This document shows positions 27,798 through 36,999 of a DNA stretch of 64,000 nucleotides, in pieces; within the stretch, counting starts at the first letter, position 1; each line of letters opens with the position of its first letter. Below the pieces are notes generated by a model. It saw only the letters and a list, made by a program, of their open reading frames with translations. It was not told the DNA's origin and ran no database searches. The stretch is from Alphaproteobacteria bacterium. GTDB lineage: Bacteria; Pseudomonadota; Alphaproteobacteria; Rhizobiales; Rhizobiaceae. The DNA is taken from contig JANSYK010000001.1 in assembly GCA_024742485.1 (NCBI GenBank), positions 2,046,001-2,110,000 on the forward strand, written 5' to 3'. The translations under genes and the position numbers were made by a program.

Positions 27798-28588
27798 AGC
27801 TGGTCCAGGTCGAAAGTCACGCGGACATATTCCCAAGCTGCCTTGAGATGGTTGGCAAGAGCCTCTTCGGCCGCATCCGGATCACGCTCCACGATCGCCG
27901 AGAAGATGGCCTCGTGACTGCGGAAATTGACAAGATTTCTCTCCGGTGAGCGCAGCATCTTTTCCCAGTGCGGGGCAAGCCAGGATGTGTAGCCTTCGTG
28001 GATGGCGGGAAAAATCGGGTTCTTCGGAATTGTATAAAGAACACCATGAAACGCGACATCGGTCAGATAGAAGGCATCGGAATTGTCGATGGCTCTCTTG
28101 TTGGCTGCCAGAGCCTCCCTCAACTGCACGATATCATCCTTCTGTGCGGCAATAGCGGCCTGCCGGACAAGCGCGCGCTCCAGGAACACGCGGCTGTCAT
28201 AAAGGTTCTTGACGCCGCCCCTCTCGGTCAGAAGATGACGGACAATGCCTCCAACCGCTGTCAGCGCCGTCTCGTAATCGGGCTTCCTGACGACCGGCCG
28301 AAATCTCGGTCTGCTCTCTATCAGGCCACGGCTTGACAATGTCGCAATGGCTTCACGGATCACCGTGCGGCTGGCGCTGAATTGCTCCATGAGTTGACGC
28401 TCGGCTGGAAGGGGCGAGTTGTTTTCAAGCGCGCCAGTGACAATCTGTTCCTCGAGCTTGGCAATCACCGCATCCGCAGCACGCCCGGATTGCGGCATGG
28501 AATGAGCATCTCCACCCGGTTCGACTTCGATTCCGCTCACGCTGCTGTCCTTCCCTGTCCTCCCGACCGCAATTTGCGCAGCGGCCAT
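27794..28588 (-). CDS. GntR-family (FadR/FCD subgroup) transcriptional regulator
   Basis: About 264 residues. The winged helix is near 35-100 (QIVTGALENNSPLPAERQLM then TVIREAIATLSSRGLI), followed by an all-helical FCD effector domain with DSRVFLERALVRQAA and DVAFHGVLYTIPKN, whose Asp/His residues usually bind metal. The ATG at 28588 has AGGG 9 nt upstream; ATGs at 28597 and 28594 touch the ribosome site. It probably represses its own gene and the divergent operon through three related sites (28612, 28697 and 28729). Confidence 0.88.
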   Translation of the reverse strand: MAAAQIAVGRTGKDSSVSGIEVEPGGDAHSMPQSGRAADAVIAKLEEQIVTGALENNSPLPAERQLMEQFSASRTVIREAIATLSSRGLIESRPRFRPVVRKPDYETALTAVGGIVRHLLTERGGVKNLYDSRVFLERALVRQAAIAAQKDDIVQLREALAANKRAIDNSDAFYLTDVAFHGVLYTIPKNPIFPAIHEGYTSWLAPHWEKMLRSPERNLVNFRSHEAIFSAIVERDPDAAEEALANHLKAAWEYVRVTFDLDQL

Positions 28589-28611
28589 TGGCATCATCCC
28601 TATATCGCAAG

Positions 28612-28626
28612 TTTGGTATGATTAAA
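28612..28626. promoter_or_regulatory. GntR operator, site 1 (gntR side)
   Basis: TTTGGTATGATTAAA matches the reverse complement of the perfect site at 28729 at 13 of 15 positions. Lying 24 nt before the gntR start, it fits autoregulation. Confidence 0.55.
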
Positions 28627-28690
28627 AGACGTGTTTATCAAATATTTTCATCGGAAAAGCGCAATTTGGCAAAAAATATTTGAATCATGA

Positions 28691-28720
28691 TTGACATTTG
28701 GTCTGATCAAGTATTTATCT
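28691..28720 (+). promoter_or_regulatory. Promoter of the aldehyde dehydrogenase/YtfQ-type operon
   Basis: TTGACA (28691-28696) is followed after 18 nt by TTATCT (28715-28720). A perfect -35 with a moderate -10, about 40 nt before the start at 28762. Operator site 2 fills most of the spacer. Confidence 0.6.
28697..28711. promoter_or_regulatory. GntR operator, site 2 (promoter spacer)
   Basis: TTTGGTCTGATCAAG is a degenerate copy of the site at 28729 and lies directly between -35 and -10. Confidence 0.5.
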
Positions 28721-28728
28721 TCATAAAG

Positions 28729-28743
28729 TTTGGTCATACCAAA
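28729..28743. promoter_or_regulatory. GntR operator, site 3 (near transcription start)
   Basis: TTTGGTCATACCAAA is a near-perfect palindrome of the TGGTnnnACCA form used by FadR-subgroup GntR regulators. It overlaps the expected transcription start of the plus-strand operon. Confidence 0.65.
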
Positions 28744-28761
28744 CAGGGAGGAGTTGCATCG

Positions 28762-30231
28762 ATGCTCGACATTCGAAGCGGTGAAGATAATGCGGTGGAC
28801 TACGCCATGTTCGTCAACGGCGAATGGCGCTCCGGGCATGGATCCGCCAGGATCGACGTCGAAAATCCGGCAACCGAGACCATAATCGCAACCATTTCCG
28901 ATGGCACCGAGCAGGATGCCCTTGACGCACTGGAAGCGGCGGCAAAGGCACAGCCCGGCTGGGCATCGCGACCGGCCATTGAACGTGGGCGCCTGGTTTC
29001 AAAACTGGCAGATGAAGTGGCCGCACACCGTGAGCAGCTTGCCCGCACCGTCGTTGCGGAACAGGGCAAACCACTCGACCAGGCCATCGGAGAAATCGGT
29101 GCGGTCGAGACCTTCCTGCGCTACGCGGCGGAAAATGCCCGGCGGATCGAGGGCGACATCCTGCCTTCTGACAATGCCAATGAAGAAATCTGGATCAGGC
29201 GGCAACCCTATGGTGTTGTTGTCGGTCTGACCGCATGGAATTACCCGGCAGCCCTTGCTGCCCGCAAACTCGGACCAGCCCTCGTTGCCGGCAACACCTT
29301 CGTGCTGCTGGCACACGAGTTCACACCGATCTCCGGTCTGGAGCTGGCACGTCTTGCGCACGGTATCGGATTTCCCAAGGGCGTCTTAAATGTTGTGACC
29401 GGGCGCGGCCCGGTGATTGGCAGAGCCCTTGTCGAGAGCGAGCTTTCGGATCTGGTCACCATGACAGGCAGCACGCGGGCGGGTTCTGAAATCTACCGGT
29501 CCGGTGCGGACCGTATCAAGGTTCTGCGACTGGAGCTGGGTGGCAAGGCACCGTTTATCGTCATGGAAGACGCCGACGTCGATGCGGCGGTGAGCGCCGC
29601 CATCCAGGCTCGTTACACCAATTGCGGTCAGATTTGCACCTGCAGTGAACGGGTCTATCTCCACCGGACAATCGCCGATGAGTTTACGGACAAATTCGTC
29701 ACGGCCTCTGCTGCCCTGTCGATTGGCGACCCGCTGGAAAATCCTGACATCGGCGCCAAGATCAGCCGAGCCGAAGTCAAGAAGATAGCGGATTTGGTCG
29801 AGCAGGGCGTCAAAGCGGGTGCTGAAACACTGCTGGAAGGTGGCCCGCTGACAACAGGCACATATGACAGGGGATTCTGGTTTTCGCCGACGGTTCTTTC
29901 GGTCGAAAACAATTCATCCCCGCTCATGCAACAGGAGATATTCGGTCCTGTCGTGCCGATCATGAGAGTCGACGACTTTCAACAGGCGATCGATTTGGCA
30001 AACGACACCAAGTACGGGCTTTCAGCCTATCTTTTCACCAAAAACATCAATCGATTGCTGCAAATCCCCCAATCACTGAAATTCGGTGAGATTTACTTCA
30101 ATCGCAGCAATGGAGAACAGGTACAGGGATTTCACACCGGATGGGGCCGGTCGGGACTTGGAGGCGAAGACGGAAAATACGGCTTCGACGGATATCTGCG
30201 CAAGCAGACGATGTATGTCAACGGAACCTGA
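28762..30231 (+). CDS. Aldehyde dehydrogenase (lactaldehyde/glycolaldehyde-type)
   Basis: 489-residue ALDH, first gene of the eight-gene operon. GGAGGAG lies 8 nt before the ATG at 28762. Catalytic Glu258 is in LRLELGGKAP and catalytic Cys292 in NCGQICTCSERV; the cofactor segment is VGLTAWNYPAAL. Oddity: the usual V-x-K-P-S-E-x-T-P cofactor segment reads VLLAHEFTP, so the conserved lysine that contacts the NAD(P) ribose is replaced by leucine. AldA-like sequence suggests oxidation of a short hydroxyaldehyde released by the pathway. Cofactor use may differ from the norm. Confidence 0.87.
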   Translation: MLDIRSGEDNAVDYAMFVNGEWRSGHGSARIDVENPATETIIATISDGTEQDALDALEAAAKAQPGWASRPAIERGRLVSKLADEVAAHREQLARTVVAEQGKPLDQAIGEIGAVETFLRYAAENARRIEGDILPSDNANEEIWIRRQPYGVVVGLTAWNYPAALAARKLGPALVAGNTFVLLAHEFTPISGLELARLAHGIGFPKGVLNVVTGRGPVIGRALVESELSDLVTMTGSTRAGSEIYRSGADRIKVLRLELGGKAPFIVMEDADVDAAVSAAIQARYTNCGQICTCSERVYLHRTIADEFTDKFVTASAALSIGDPLENPDIGAKISRAEVKKIADLVEQGVKAGAETLLEGGPLTTGTYDRGFWFSPTVLSVENNSSPLMQQEIFGPVVPIMRVDDFQQAIDLANDTKYGLSAYLFTKNINRLLQIPQSLKFGEIYFNRSNGEQVQGFHTGWGRSGLGGEDGKYGFDGYLRKQTMYVNGT

Positions 30232-30288
30232 TGGTTCCATTTCATCCGCGGCAATATGGATCACCGCCGCACAACCTTGGAGGAAACC

Positions 30289-31272
30289 ATGAAGAGAAGA
30301 ACATTACTTGCAAGTGTCGCCGCAGCCGGCTTCACGCTGGTAGCCCTGTTGTCGACAGGAATGGCCAGTGACCTGCCGCCGCTCGAAAAGAAAGACCGCT
30401 ACAAGGTCGGCTTTTCGCAAATGGAAAGCAACAACCCATGGCGCATTGCCGAAACCAAATCGTTTCACGACACGGCCGAAGCCTGCAATTGGGATCTGAT
30501 CGCGACGGACGCAGCCGGGTCCGCCGCCAAACAGGTTGCCGATGTGGATTCCATGATTGCACAGGGTATCGATGTGCTGTTCTTGCCTCCGCGCGAAGAA
30601 AAGCCACTGATTCCAGCCGTCATGAAGGCAAAAGCAGCCGGCATTCCGACATTCCTTGTCGACCGCTCGGTTGATCCGGCCGTTGCCAGACCCGGCGAGC
30701 ACTTTGTTGCCTTCCTGGGCTCCGACTTCATCGACCAGGGCCGTCGCGTGGCGGAGTGGACATTGGCCAACTTCAAGGGTGACAAGGGTATCATTGTCGA
30801 ACTTGAAGGAACCACCGGATCCTCGCCGGCCAATGACCGCAAGAAGGGATTTGATGATGTCATGGCAAAACATGACAACATGACCATTGTCGCATCCCAG
30901 AGTGGCGATTTTGCCCGCGATCTCGGTCGCCAGGTGATGGAAACCCTTCTGCAGGCCCATCCGGACGTCAACATCGTCTATGCACACAATGATGAGATGG
31001 CAATCGGCGCCATCCAGGCCCTGGAACTGGCTGGCCGCAAACCGGGTGATGACGTCCTGGTCGTCTCGATCGACGGCACGCGTGACGCCTTGCAGGCGAT
31101 CATCGATGGCAAGATGGGTGTGACAGTGGAATCGTCGCCCTTCTTTGGCCCGCTGGCCTGCGAAACGATGATGCGCTACGCCAATGGTGAAGAGATCGAG
31201 CATTGGGTGCAGGTCAAGGATCGGATCTTCACCGCTGAAAATGCCGCAAATCACATCGACGAGGCATACTAG
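30289..31272 (+). CDS. Sugar-binding protein, YtfQ-like
   Basis: Periplasmic type I (ribose/galactose-like) binding protein, 327 residues. The ATG at 30289 follows GGAGG by 5 nt. After a signal peptide (about 1-27) it carries VGFSQMESNNPWRIAET, FLVDRSVDP, VELEGTTGSSPANDRKKGF and SQSGDFARDLGRQVME, all recognisable from the galactofuranose-binding YtfQ. It serves the ATPase and two permeases downstream. A furanose form of an aldose is therefore a plausible ligand, though YtfQ-like proteins in alphaproteobacteria vary. Confidence 0.88.
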   Translation: MKRRTLLASVAAAGFTLVALLSTGMASDLPPLEKKDRYKVGFSQMESNNPWRIAETKSFHDTAEACNWDLIATDAAGSAAKQVADVDSMIAQGIDVLFLPPREEKPLIPAVMKAKAAGIPTFLVDRSVDPAVARPGEHFVAFLGSDFIDQGRRVAEWTLANFKGDKGIIVELEGTTGSSPANDRKKGFDDVMAKHDNMTIVASQSGDFARDLGRQVMETLLQAHPDVNIVYAHNDEMAIGAIQALELAGRKPGDDVLVVSIDGTRDALQAIIDGKMGVTVESSPFFGPLACETMMRYANGEEIEHWVQVKDRIFTAENAANHIDEAY

Positions 31273-31286
31273 ATCCTCCGAAGCAG

Positions 31287-31313
31287 GAGGGACGGCGAAT
31301 GGCGCCGTCCCTC
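31287..31313 (+). other. Perfect 11-bp hairpin between binding protein and ATPase genes
   Basis: GAGGGACGGCG (31287-31297) pairs with CGCCGTCCCTC (31303-31313) around the 5-nt loop AATGG. The loop contains the in-frame ATG at 31299 and the stem contains a GGAGGG that could be read as its ribosome site. That start would be buried in structure, so the ATPase gene is called from the GTG at 31335. Confidence 0.7.
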
Positions 31314-31334
31314 ATTCAAAAGACGGAGCGGGTC

Positions 31335-32858
31335 GTGCAATCTCTCGTAACAATGAAGACCATCGACAAGGCCTTTTCCGGCGTGCCGGCATTGCGCTCG
31401 GCGGAGCTTGAAATTGTCCCCGGGGAAGTCCACGCGCTCATCGGACAGAACGGTGCAGGCAAGTCGACCCTGATCAAAATCCTGACAGGCGTCTACAGGA
31501 AAGACAGCGGCGACATTCGTCTCCGCGGGGAACCTGCGATGATTTCCAGCCCCGGTGAAGCACAAAAATCCGGCATCGCCACCATCTATCAGGAATTGAA
31601 CCTCGTTCCGCTGCGCACGGTCACCGAAAACGTCATCATGGGATACGAGCCGAAAATGCTGGGCGGTCTCATCAACTGGCGTGCGGCACACCGGCACACG
31701 AGGGAAATATTGTCCCGGTTCGGGATCGATATCGATGTCAAAGCGCCGCTCGGCAGCTATTCCACGGCCATCCAGCAACTTGTCGCCATCGCCCGCGCCG
31801 TCTCTCTTGATGCAAGCCTGGTCATCATGGACGAGCCGACATCGTCACTTGACGACCGCGAAGTCGATATTCTCTTCGGGGTCGTGCGCGAATTGAAGAA
31901 TTCGGGTGTATCTGTCCTTTATGTTTCGCATTTCCTCGATGAGCTGTTCAGGATCTGCGACCGCGTCACCACCATGCGCGATGGCCAAACCGTGGGTACG
32001 CGGAAATTGACCGACACCACCAAGCTCGAATTGATCGCCGACATGCTTGGTCGCAACATTGAAGAAATTGAAGCCGCCGGCATGACCGATTTTGGTGGTG
32101 CGGAGAGGCAACTCGGAGAGACACTGCTTGAGGCCAAGGGCGTCGCGACAGGCCCACGGCTGCACGAATTCGATCTGACGGTGCGCCGCGGTGAAATCGT
32201 CGGACTTGGCGGACTGCTTGGATCGGGACGGACGGAAGCAGCCCGGGCACTGTTCGGCGTCGACGCGCTGACCAAAGGTGAAATCCGCCTCAAGGGAACC
32301 ACCTGGAAACCAGGCAACCCCTCCGATGCGATACAGGACGGGATCGGCCTCTTGACCGAGGACCGGAAGGCCGAGGGCATTGTTCCCGATATGTCTGTCC
32401 GAGAAAACATGACACTGGCTCTCCTCCCCAAACTGACACGAAACGGCCAGATTCAGACAGGACGCGAGAGAGAACTTGTTGAAAGCTTCATCCGAGCGCT
32501 TGGAATCAAAACCGCGAACATGGATCAGCCGATCCGGGAACTGTCCGGCGGCAATCAGCAAAAGGTGCTGCTCGCCCGCTGGCTGGCAACCGAGCCCGAT
32601 CTCCTGATTCTCGATGAACCGACCCGCGGTGTCGATGTTGGCGCAAAGCTGGAAATCCAGGCCATCATTCGAAGCTATGTCGAGCGTGGCTTCGGCGTGG
32701 TCCTGATCAGCTCGGAATTCGAAGAACTGGTCGAGGGGGCTGATCGCATTGTTGTCCTGCAGGACGGGTATTCGGTCACCACCCTACAAAATCCGGGCGT
32801 CACGGAAGATATGCTCGTTCGGGCAATCGCCCATCACCATGAAGCGGGGCACGCCTGA
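31335..32858 (+). CDS. Sugar ABC transporter ATPase, RbsA/YtfR type (two ATPase domains)
   Basis: About 507 residues with two fused nucleotide-binding domains. Domain 1: Walker A GQNGAGKST, signature region YSTAIQQLVAIARAVS, Walker B LVIMDEPTSSLD. Domain 2: degenerate Walker A GLLGSGRTE, signature LSGGNQQKVLLARWL, Walker B LLILDEPTRGVD. This is the standard RbsA/MglA/YtfR design. The GTG at 31335 has GGAG 6 nt upstream; the ATG at 31299 lies in a hairpin loop. Its stop overlaps the next start (TGATG at 32856-32860). Confidence 0.9.
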   Translation: MQSLVTMKTIDKAFSGVPALRSAELEIVPGEVHALIGQNGAGKSTLIKILTGVYRKDSGDIRLRGEPAMISSPGEAQKSGIATIYQELNLVPLRTVTENVIMGYEPKMLGGLINWRAAHRHTREILSRFGIDIDVKAPLGSYSTAIQQLVAIARAVSLDASLVIMDEPTSSLDDREVDILFGVVRELKNSGVSVLYVSHFLDELFRICDRVTTMRDGQTVGTRKLTDTTKLELIADMLGRNIEEIEAAGMTDFGGAERQLGETLLEAKGVATGPRLHEFDLTVRRGEIVGLGGLLGSGRTEAARALFGVDALTKGEIRLKGTTWKPGNPSDAIQDGIGLLTEDRKAEGIVPDMSVRENMTLALLPKLTRNGQIQTGRERELVESFIRALGIKTANMDQPIRELSGGNQQKVLLARWLATEPDLLILDEPTRGVDVGAKLEIQAIIRSYVERGFGVVLISSEFEELVEGADRIVVLQDGYSVTTLQNPGVTEDMLVRAIAHHHEAGHA

Positions 32859-33859
32859 TGTCTGACAATACAATGACAAGCGACAAGCATGGCGCGCCGA
32901 TGAACCAGCAGAGCGTGGTGCGCCTGCTGCGCAACAATGGCGGCATTGTCGCGCTGTTGATCATTCTGGCGTTCAATGCCCTGTTCACGCCCAATTTCCT
33001 GCAAGTCCAGACGCTCTTCGTCAACATCAGCCAGGTGGCAACCATTGCCATTGTCGCCATCGGCATGACGGTGGTCATCGCAACCGCCGGCATCGACCTG
33101 TCGGTTGGTGCAGTGATGGCCCTGGCCGGTGCCCTCGCCCCGCTGATTTTCCAATCCGAATTCGGAACCGCCTATCCCGTTCTGGGGCTGATCATCGCCT
33201 TCGCCGTTCCGCTGCTGGTCGCCGCATTGTGCGGTCTCTTCAACGGGGTCCTGATCAGTTACCTGAATGTCCAGCCGATCATAACCACGCTCATCCTGTT
33301 CATCTCGGGGCGCGGCATCGCTCAGGTCCTGACCAACGGCAATCTGCAGACCTTTTCCAACCCGTCATTCAGTTATATCGGCACCGGCAAGATCCTCGGT
33401 TTGCCTTTCCAGGGCTGGTTGGCGCTTTTGTTGGCCTGCATTGTCTACTGGATTGTCACCCGCACCATATTCGGTCGCTACTTGTTGGCCGTTGGCGGCA
33501 ATGAGCGGGCCGCGAAATTGTCCGGTGCCCCCGTCCGCACTGTTAAGATTGGCGCCTATGTCATTTGCGCCTTCCTGTCCGGTATCGCCGGCCTGATCGT
33601 CGTTGCCATCAATTCGGCATCCGACGCTGCCCGCAATGGCAATCTGATGGAACTGGATGCCATCGCCGCTGCAGTGGTCGGCGGTGCTTTGCTCCAGGGC
33701 GGACGAGCGCCGATCTTCGGCGCTATCCTCGGTGCGGTCATCATCCAGTTGGTGAAATACACGCTGCTAGCAAACGGCGTTGAAGATGAAGTCGCGCTGA
33801 TCGCCAAGGCCATGATCATCGTGCTGGCAGTCTATGTCCAGCAGGCGAGAAAGGAATAG
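32858..33859 (+). CDS. Sugar ABC permease, RbsC/YtfT type
   Basis: 333-residue inner-membrane protein of the BPD_transp_2 family, with 8-10 hydrophobic segments. Typical motifs are IVAIGMTVVIATAGIDLSVGA, the family's most conserved stretch, and AAAVVGGALLQGGRAPIFGA. It begins with a 20-residue hydrophilic extension; internal ATGs give alternative starts. It is coupled by overlap to the ATPase and lies 2 nt from the partner permease. Confidence 0.9.
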   Translation: MSDNTMTSDKHGAPMNQQSVVRLLRNNGGIVALLIILAFNALFTPNFLQVQTLFVNISQVATIAIVAIGMTVVIATAGIDLSVGAVMALAGALAPLIFQSEFGTAYPVLGLIIAFAVPLLVAALCGLFNGVLISYLNVQPIITTLILFISGRGIAQVLTNGNLQTFSNPSFSYIGTGKILGLPFQGWLALLLACIVYWIVTRTIFGRYLLAVGGNERAAKLSGAPVRTVKIGAYVICAFLSGIAGLIVVAINSASDAARNGNLMELDAIAAAVVGGALLQGGRAPIFGAILGAVIIQLVKYTLLANGVEDEVALIAKAMIIVLAVYVQQARKE

Positions 33860-33861
33860 AC

Positions 33862-34854
33862 ATGCCCGGAACCGACGCTTTCGATTTGCGCAGATATCTT
33901 CGCAACGATACCCGCAGCGCCGGGGTCTGGATTGCGCTCGTCGCCCTGATCCTTTTCGGCCTCGCACGCTATGAGAATTTCGGTGGCGCCTACAACATCG
34001 TTTCCTTTCTCAACTACAATTCACTGTTCATCATCATTTCGATCGGCATGTGTTTTGTCATCATGACCGGAGGCATTGACCTTTCGGTGGGATCGGTTGC
34101 TGCGTTTACCTCCGTGGTGGCGGCCTATCTCAGCCCTTACGGGCTCGAAGTCGCACTTCCAGGCGGTGTGCTCGCGGGCATCGCCTTTGGTGCGATCAAC
34201 GCATTTTGCATCATCGCGATGCGAATTCCGCCGTTCATTGCGACGCTGGCAACGATGCTGGCCGCCAAGGGCGGGGCATTGGTGATCAGCGGTGCCCAGA
34301 CCATCTCGGTGGATTGGGGCAGCAACTTCACCAAGCTCGGCATGGAAAAGGCATTCAACATTCTTCCCTGGAGCATTGTCATCGTTGCCCTTGTGGCCGT
34401 GGCCCTGTGGATTGTCCTTGAGCACACCTCCCTGGGCCGGACCGTCCTGGCGATCGGCGGCAGCGAAGACGCTTCCAATCTAATGGGCCTCAAGGTCACC
34501 CGGGCCAAAGCTTTCGTTTATCTGCTCAGCGGCGGCTGTGCCGGTTTGGCCGGCGTCTTCCTCGCTTCCGGTTTTGGTGCCGGACAGCCGCTGGAAGGGA
34601 TCGGCTGGGAACTGTCCGCCATTGCCTCCGTCGTGGTCGGCGGCACACTATTGACCGGCGGGCTCGGTTCCGTCCCGGCAACAGTTGCCGGGGCCCTGTT
34701 GCTTGGGCTGGTCTTCAATGTTCTCAATTTTGAAAACGGCCGTGGAACAATCAGCCTGAGCGCCTATTGGCAAATGGTTATACGCGGTGGCTTCCTCTTT
34801 GTCGTGATCCTGCTGCAGACGCGCATCGGACCGTCACAAAAGGAGGTCGGCTGA
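33862..34854 (+). CDS. Sugar ABC permease, YjfF type
   Basis: 330-residue BPD_transp_2 permease, paralogous to the preceding gene. It carries [20 protein letters not shown] and [20 protein letters not shown]. Having two different RbsC-like permeases with one double ATPase is the YtfT/YjfF arrangement, supporting a heterodimeric channel and the YtfQ assignment of the binding protein. Confidence 0.9.
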   Translation: MPGTDAFDLRRYLRNDTRSAGVWIALVALILFGLARYENFGGAYNIVSFLNYNSLFIIISIGMCFVIMTGGIDLSVGSVAAFTSVVAAYLSPYGLEVALPGGVLAGIAFGAINAFCIIAMRIPPFIATLATMLAAKGGALVISGAQTISVDWGSNFTKLGMEKAFNILPWSIVIVALVAVALWIVLEHTSLGRTVLAIGGSEDASNLMGLKVTRAKAFVYLLSGGCAGLAGVFLASGFGAGQPLEGIGWELSAIASVVVGGTLLTGGLGSVPATVAGALLLGLVFNVLNFENGRGTISLSAYWQMVIRGGFLFVVILLQTRIGPSQKEVG

Positions 34855-34858
34855 CGTC

Positions 34859-35956
34859 ATGGCAAAAATCAGTCACATCGAGGCGCGCTATTTTCGCGTC
34901 CCGCTGAGCGAAGTTCTGAGCGATGCAAAACATGGCGATCACTCTCATTTCGAACTGATCACTGCAACGATCCGGCTCGACGACAACACCGAGGGAACGG
35001 GCTACACCTACACTGGCGGGCGGGGTGGCCGCGCCGTTTTGGCGATGATCGAGAATGATCTGGTGCCGTTTCTGGTTGGTCAGGATGCCTCTGACGTTGA
35101 ATCGCTTTATGAAGCAATGCAGTGGCACATTCACTATGTCGGGCGCGGCGGCATTGCGTCTTTTGCCATATCGGCGCTGGATATCGCGCTCTGGGATCTT
35201 CGCGGTAAGGTGCGGGGTGAACCGCTCCGGGTGATGGCGGGCAACGCTGCTGATCGTTGCAAGGCCTATCGCGGAGGAATCGATTTGAATTTTCCGTTGC
35301 CGAAGCTGCTTGATAGCGTGCGCGGCTACCTGGCAAGCGGATTTGGTGCGGTCAAGATCAAGGTGGGACAGCCGGATCTGGCCGACGATGTCGCGCGCCT
35401 CGCGGCGGTTCGCACGCTGATTGGTTCCGAAATTGCACTGATGGCCGATGCCAATTATGCGATGAGTGTCGATCAGGCTATGGCCGCCTGCGAGGCCTTC
35501 AAGCCTTTTGATCTGCTGTGGTTCGAAGAGCCCATTATCCCGGACGACTATGCCGGTTTCGGGCAGATTGCCAAAACCACCGGCATGCCGCTTGCGATGG
35601 GCGAGAATCTGCACACGATCCACGAGTTCGAATTTGCTCTGGCCGAGGCAAGGCTTTCCTATATCCAGCCGGACGCCTCCAATTGCGGTGGTGTGACGGG
35701 CTGGCTGCAGGTTGCATCCCGCGCCCTGGAGGCCGGTGTTCCGATCTGCAGTCACGGCATGCAGGAATTGCATGTGAGCCTCGTCTCCAGCCAGGTCAAC
35801 GCCGGCTGGATCGAGGTTCACTCCTTTCCGATCGACAGCTACACGACACGGCCGCTTGTGATTGAAAACCAGCGCGCGGTCGCGCCGGACACACCCGGAA
35901 CCGGAGTGATCTTCGATTGGGACAAACTCCATACCGCACACGAAACATCAGCCTAG
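34859..35956 (+). CDS. Enolase-superfamily sugar-acid dehydratase (mandelate racemase subgroup)
   Basis: 365-residue enzyme. The catalytic K166-x-K168 is in VKIKVG, metal ligands are D197 (MADANY), E223 (WFEEP) and E249 (AMGENLH), and the D272/H299 dyad is in QPDASNCGG and CSHGMQELH. This is the mandelate-racemase pattern used by racemases and acid-sugar dehydratases. AGGAGG lies 12 nt before the ATG. In an operon with a KduD-like SDR, dehydration of an aldonate to a 2-keto-3-deoxy acid is most likely; racemisation cannot be excluded. Confidence 0.85.
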   Translation: MAKISHIEARYFRVPLSEVLSDAKHGDHSHFELITATIRLDDNTEGTGYTYTGGRGGRAVLAMIENDLVPFLVGQDASDVESLYEAMQWHIHYVGRGGIASFAISALDIALWDLRGKVRGEPLRVMAGNAADRCKAYRGGIDLNFPLPKLLDSVRGYLASGFGAVKIKVGQPDLADDVARLAAVRTLIGSEIALMADANYAMSVDQAMAACEAFKPFDLLWFEEPIIPDDYAGFGQIAKTTGMPLAMGENLHTIHEFEFALAEARLSYIQPDASNCGGVTGWLQVASRALEAGVPICSHGMQELHVSLVSSQVNAGWIEVHSFPIDSYTTRPLVIENQRAVAPDTPGTGVIFDWDKLHTAHETSA

Positions 35957-35965
35957 GACCTGACC

Positions 35966-36997
35966 ATGGAAACCACAGCCGCCTTCTATGTTGGCGACCG
36001 ACATTTCACGATTGAACAGATCGACACGAAGCCGCCCGGTCCGGGTGAGATACAGATCGATGTCGCCTATTGCGGAATTTGTGGCACCGACCTGCATGTC
36101 TATCTCGGTCATATGGATGCCCGGGTCGGCAAGCATCGTGTGATTGGCCACGAAATGTCCGGCACCGTCGCGGCACTCGGTGAAGGTGTCAGCGGCTTCG
36201 AGCCGGGACAACCTGTCGTCGTCAGGCCGCTCCATCATTGCGGCCAATGCCCGGCCTGCCAGCGCGGACATCAGCACATATGCCAAAATCTCAAATTCCT
36301 GGGGCTCGACACCCATGGCGCTTTTCAGCAGAAATGGACCGTGCCGGCACATACGCTCCATCATCTGCCAGACGGATTGCCGCTGTCTCATGCCGCACTG
36401 ATCGAGCCGCTGGCGGTTGCCTGTCACGATGTGAAACGTGGCAGGGTGTCGCCAGGCGATGATGTTCTTGTTATCGGCGGCGGCCCAATCGGCATGCTGA
36501 TTGCCATGGTCGCCCGGCAGGCTGGCGGCACCGTTGCGATTTCCGAGATCAATAAAAATCGTATCGCATTCGCGCAGAAACTGGGATTTGCAACACATGA
36601 TCCTGCTGACGGAGATGTTGCTGAAAGCATACTGAAAGCCACTGGAAACAAGGGGGCTGATGTCATTTTTGAAGTCTCCGGCAGCCAACCCGGGGTCTCG
36701 CTGATGACAGCCACTGCTGCAACCCGTGCCAGAATTGTCATGGTTGCCATTCATGCCACCGCACCACAGGTTGATCTCTTTCAGTTCTTCTGGCGCGAAA
36801 TCGAAATGTTCGGAGCGCGCGTCTATGAGCCGCAGGACTATGAAGAAGCGATGGAGCTGCTCGGCGCCGGTGTTATCGATGCCGATGCCATGATCACAGA
36901 CATCAAGCGACTTGACGAGATTGGCGACGCCTTTTCCGACCTGGCAGGCAATCCGGAAGCAATGAAAACTCTGATACAGTGCGGGACGGAGGCTTGA
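35966..36997 (+). CDS. Zinc-dependent medium-chain alcohol dehydrogenase
   Basis: 343-residue MDR enzyme. Catalytic zinc ligands are C36 or C39 in YCGICGTD and H62-E63 in IGHEMSG; structural zinc cysteines are in HHCGQCPACQRGHQHIC. The NAD motif is VIGGGPIGMLIA. It resembles sorbitol/threonine dehydrogenases. It probably oxidises a sugar or sugar-acid hydroxyl. Its position between the dehydratase and SDR makes it part of the same pathway. Confidence 0.88.
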   Translation: METTAAFYVGDRHFTIEQIDTKPPGPGEIQIDVAYCGICGTDLHVYLGHMDARVGKHRVIGHEMSGTVAALGEGVSGFEPGQPVVVRPLHHCGQCPACQRGHQHICQNLKFLGLDTHGAFQQKWTVPAHTLHHLPDGLPLSHAALIEPLAVACHDVKRGRVSPGDDVLVIGGGPIGMLIAMVARQAGGTVAISEINKNRIAFAQKLGFATHDPADGDVAESILKATGNKGADVIFEVSGSQPGVSLMTATAATRARIVMVAIHATAPQVDLFQFFWREIEMFGARVYEPQDYEEAMELLGAGVIDADAMITDIKRLDEIGDAFSDLAGNPEAMKTLIQCGTEA

Positions 36998-36999
36998 TC

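Noticed and set aside
31299-31334. ATG at 31299 as ATPase start
   Set aside because: It lies in the loop of a perfect 11-bp hairpin; GTG 31335 has a well-spaced ribosome site and fits the family N-terminus.
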